Source: Mucilaginibacter sp. L3T2-6 (GTDB lineage Bacteria; Bacteroidota; Bacteroidia; Sphingobacteriales; Sphingobacteriaceae). Taken from it: a stretch of DNA of 64,000 nucleotides. Positions 62,134 to 64,000 of this stretch are shown here, piece after piece (positions within the stretch are counted from its first letter, which is position 1; each line of letters starts with the position of its first letter). The notes under the pieces are model-generated. The model had not been told where the DNA came from, did not search any database, and was given only the letters and a program-made list of their open reading frames with translations. The stretch is from positions 106,045 through 170,044 of the forward strand of contig NZ_JAUMKC010000012.1 of NCBI RefSeq assembly GCF_030519355.1, given 5' to 3'. The position numbers and the translations under genes are program-made.

Positions 62134-63504
62134 TCAATTTGAAGATAGTATCCTTAATTCTTTCGGAAAATAATTATTGATGCGATTTGGCAGCAACTTG
62201 GCCCACCCTAATGGATGTCCGTCAAAATTCATAAGGCTCCAGCCTTTATCATTTGTATTCAGGTTAATGTTATCTCTGCGAAGATATTGGATGGCCTGTT
62301 CATAATTCAATTCGGTTTGTAATATGTTTTCCTTATTTACATATATACTAAGTGCCAGCTCATGATCGGGCACCAGGTCGTTACCTATGAGTTTGCCAAT
62401 CCGCACACCGGACTTTTTCAGGTAGAGGAATTTTTGCAGCAATTCAAGGCTTTCCTTGTGCTGATGATCTACTGCCAGCCATTCTTCATTCACCCTAAAT
62501 AAATAAAAGTCATCGGGGCTGATAAGGTAAGCTTTTACGGCATCGATTTCTTTGGCTGGTAGTTTTTGATTGCCTTTATTTTTAAAAACGGGCGGCTCTC
62601 CGGATGCATCTTTTTTTTGCAGGCAAGCGGCAAACAGCCCTTCACCTTGTACCAGGCCGGGGTAAAAGCGATATCCCCAGGCTTTATGCTTCGGAGATTC
62701 CGTTTCAACAATACCCCACTCCTTATATATAGGTATACGGACAGTTTCCATATCGAATTCGCCGCACAGCCAATCCAGTATATCCTCGTTTTCCTGGTGC
62801 GAGTACGAACAGGTGCTGTATATAAGGTAACCATCCTGTTTAAGCGCTGGGTAAATATCGGCCAGTATACGCTCCTGTCGCTGATGGCACAGGCTTACAT
62901 TTGCTTCTGACCATTCGTTCATTGCCCCCGGGTCTTTGCGGAACATGCCTGAACCGGAACATGGTGCGTCAACCAGTATGACATCGAAAAAACCCGGCAG
63001 GCGACTAAAGTCGCGCGGGTCGTTATTGGTGACGATGGTATTGGCGGTACCCCAGCGGTTAAGATTGTCGTATAAAATAGGTACCCGGGTTTTGATGATT
63101 TCGTTTGATACCAGCAGATCGCTGATTTTCATTGTTGAATTAAGCAGCGTGCTTTTGCCGCCCGGCGCAGCGCAAAGGTCGAGTACGTTTACTGTTTCGT
63201 TATTATTTTGGTTGATGCACTTATATATATGATCGATAAACATCGACGATGCTTCCTGTACATAATAACAGCCGGCATGAAAAAGCGGGTCGAAAGTAAA
63301 CGAGGGACGTTCGTCCAGATAATGGCCATTGGCACACCAGGGCACTTGCCCATCGGTTTTAATTTGCGATTTTTTAAATGGATTTATCCTTATAGATGTA
63401 GGAGGTGAGTTATTTTGATGTGCCTCAATGAATTTTTTTTTGTCGAAGCCCGGCTCATTTTTTAAAGAGTCCAGAAAATTTTCAGGAAAAATCTGCTCGT
63501 TCAT
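62134..63504 (-). CDS. RsmF/RsmB-like rRNA cytosine-C5 methyltransferase
   Basis: The 456-residue protein has the NOL1/NOP2/Sun methyltransferase core. It shows VLDLCAAPGGKSTLL for SAM binding, VDAPCSGSGMFRKDP with the first catalytic Cys, and YSTCSYSHQENEDIL with the second. The C-terminal part (about 310-456) is a RsmF-like RNA-binding extension with the PUA-type end HPLGWAKLLPNRINNYFP. The ATG at 63504 is preferred to an upstream in-frame ATG at 63537. It methylates cytosine in 16S rRNA if RsmF-like. Confidence 0.88.
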   Translation of the reverse strand: MNEQIFPENFLDSLKNEPGFDKKKFIEAHQNNSPPTSIRINPFKKSQIKTDGQVPWCANGHYLDERPSFTFDPLFHAGCYYVQEASSMFIDHIYKCINQNNNETVNVLDLCAAPGGKSTLLNSTMKISDLLVSNEIIKTRVPILYDNLNRWGTANTIVTNNDPRDFSRLPGFFDVILVDAPCSGSGMFRKDPGAMNEWSEANVSLCHQRQERILADIYPALKQDGYLIYSTCSYSHQENEDILDWLCGEFDMETVRIPIYKEWGIVETESPKHKAWGYRFYPGLVQGEGLFAACLQKKDASGEPPVFKNKGNQKLPAKEIDAVKAYLISPDDFYLFRVNEEWLAVDHQHKESLELLQKFLYLKKSGVRIGKLIGNDLVPDHELALSIYVNKENILQTELNYEQAIQYLRRDNINLNTNDKGWSLMNFDGHPLGWAKLLPNRINNYFPKELRILSSN

Positions 63505-63632
63505 TGACGGCAAAATTACAAAATCTGGCGGTGGCATCAGGTATGTATGTTTTTCTTTAAGTAATGATGTAAAGACTATGCTTTAGTTTACAGGTAGTTA
63601 CCAAATTGTTTTAATTATTTTAAAAAATGTTT

Positions 63633-63662
63633 TTGCAGGTCGGTAAAATCTCCCTACATTTG
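63633..63662 (+). promoter_or_regulatory. Upstream promoter P1 of the putative rRNA operon
   Basis: TTG at 63633-63635, a 19-base spacer and TACATTTG at 63655-63662 match the consensus perfectly. A terminator-like hairpin (CCCGC/GCGGG at 63666-63686 followed by TTGTTTTTT) starts at the expected transcription start. Confidence 0.6.
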
Positions 63663-63743
63663 TGGCCCGCTTCAGAGGAATGCGGGTTGTTTTTTGAAGG
63701 ATTAGCGAATAAAAATAATCTGAAAAAAAAGTGAAAATAACAC

Positions 63744-64000
63744 TTGACAGGAATTAAAAATAGTCGCATCTTTGCAGCCGCTTCTACAACGAAGCAAAAC
63801 AGTTAAAAAGTTAGAAACCGCGAAGGTTTTAAACATAAGTTCTCTGCGACAGAGAACACAAACGTTCTTATAAGAAATAGATAATCATGTAGCGAAACGG
63901 TCGTGAGACTGTTAAGTTAAAAAGAAGTTCAACCGAGCCTGGTTGAATGGAAAGAGTCAAGAGAGTAGGATATTGTATAAAGATAATAATACAGATTCTA
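63744..64000 (+). ncRNA. Putative rRNA operon promoter P2 and 16S leader
   Basis: TTGACA (63744-63749) and CATCTTTG (63767-63774) form a strong promoter with TTG-N20 spacing. Downstream no protein-coding frame is visible. The region has hairpins GTTCTCTG/CAGAGAAC (63839-63846, 63850-63857), the palindrome TTCTTATAAGAA (63865-63876), and TTCAACC/GGTTGAA (63928-63934, 63941-63947). The final bases, AATACAGATTCTA, look like the sequence just before the 16S start in Sphingobacteriaceae, as I remember it. The mature 16S is predicted to begin within about 10 bases beyond the window. Confidence 0.6.

Noticed and set aside
1..64000. CRISPR array, insertion sequence or prophage
   Set aside because: No spaced direct repeats of CRISPR type, no transposase or integrase frame and no phage structural genes were seen.

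Overview
The window looks like chromosome of a Sphingobacteriaceae-type Bacteroidota, most likely Mucilaginibacter or Pedobacter; this is inferred from gene content, with no database search. Supporting features are promoters of the Bacteroidota TTG-N17-23-TAnnTTTG type, almost no Shine-Dalgarno sequences, two TonB-dependent receptors with CarboxypepD_reg-like plugs, bacillithiol synthesis (BshC), a Bacteroidota-only ribosomal protein beside L28/L33, and many polysaccharide-active enzymes (GH127, GH35, GH18, a DUF5060/GH5-like protein, a six-hairpin enzyme). I see no insertion sequence, prophage or CRISPR array. The sequence is mostly ordinary chromosome interleaved with regulators, small stress proteins and palindromic intergenic repeats.

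Layout. 1-3.1 kb (minus): a histidine kinase cut by the window edge, an AraC regulator and a short-chain dehydrogenase. 3.2-4.5 kb (plus): ArsR-VOC-SRPBCC operon with a double-dyad operator. 5.1-8.2 kb (plus): ECF sigma factor, anti-sigma factor with HEAT-like repeats, and two secreted beta-repeat proteins. 8.2-12.7 kb (minus): GH127, CsbD, acetyl-CoA synthetase. 13.1-18.1 kb (plus): rpmB-rpmG-DUF4295-ftsY-rimO-bshC. 18.2-21.5 kb (minus): GH5-like protein and ComM. 22.0-25.2 kb: DUF3078 protein, a decayed toxin-antitoxin module and aspS.

25.2-33.1 kb (plus): a thiamine acquisition locus. A TPP riboswitch precedes a TonB-dependent receptor, a PnuC-type (PnuT) transporter, an acyl-CoA-dehydrogenase-like flavoprotein, a PafA-type phosphatase, a ThiE/TenI-like protein and a divergent thiamine-pyrophosphokinase-like protein. 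The riboswitch aptamer carries about 87 extra nucleotides in the P2-P4 junction, and the last two proteins lack expected active-site residues. This is the most interesting region of the window.

33.3-45.7 kb (mostly plus): secreted DUF6515 protein, YceI, a large unrecognised secreted protein, methyltransferase, DUF4287 protein (minus), MarR regulator, TonB receptor with beta-helix lipoprotein, and a chitinase with a beta-trefoil tail. 45.7-49.4 kb: GlxA-type regulator, DUF1569, DoxX-like, Crp-type regulator and an epimerase-like protein. 49.5-58.9 kb: methyltransferase, GH35, MurB, a lone ECF sigma factor, cytochrome-b5-like protein, six-hairpin glycosidase-like protein, ClpS and IlvE. 59.1-63.5 kb: tryptophan 2,3-dioxygenase, universal stress protein, a SerB-ACT fusion and an rRNA cytosine methyltransferase. 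The last 370 bases look like the promoter and leader of an rRNA operon whose 16S gene would begin just beyond the window.

Regulatory sequence is unusually readable here. Several genes have a perfect TAnnTTTG box only a few bases before the start codon, which predicts leaderless or nearly leaderless mRNAs. Four genes have related TCCGCACATTTGC-type repeats upstream, all in the same orientation relative to the gene.
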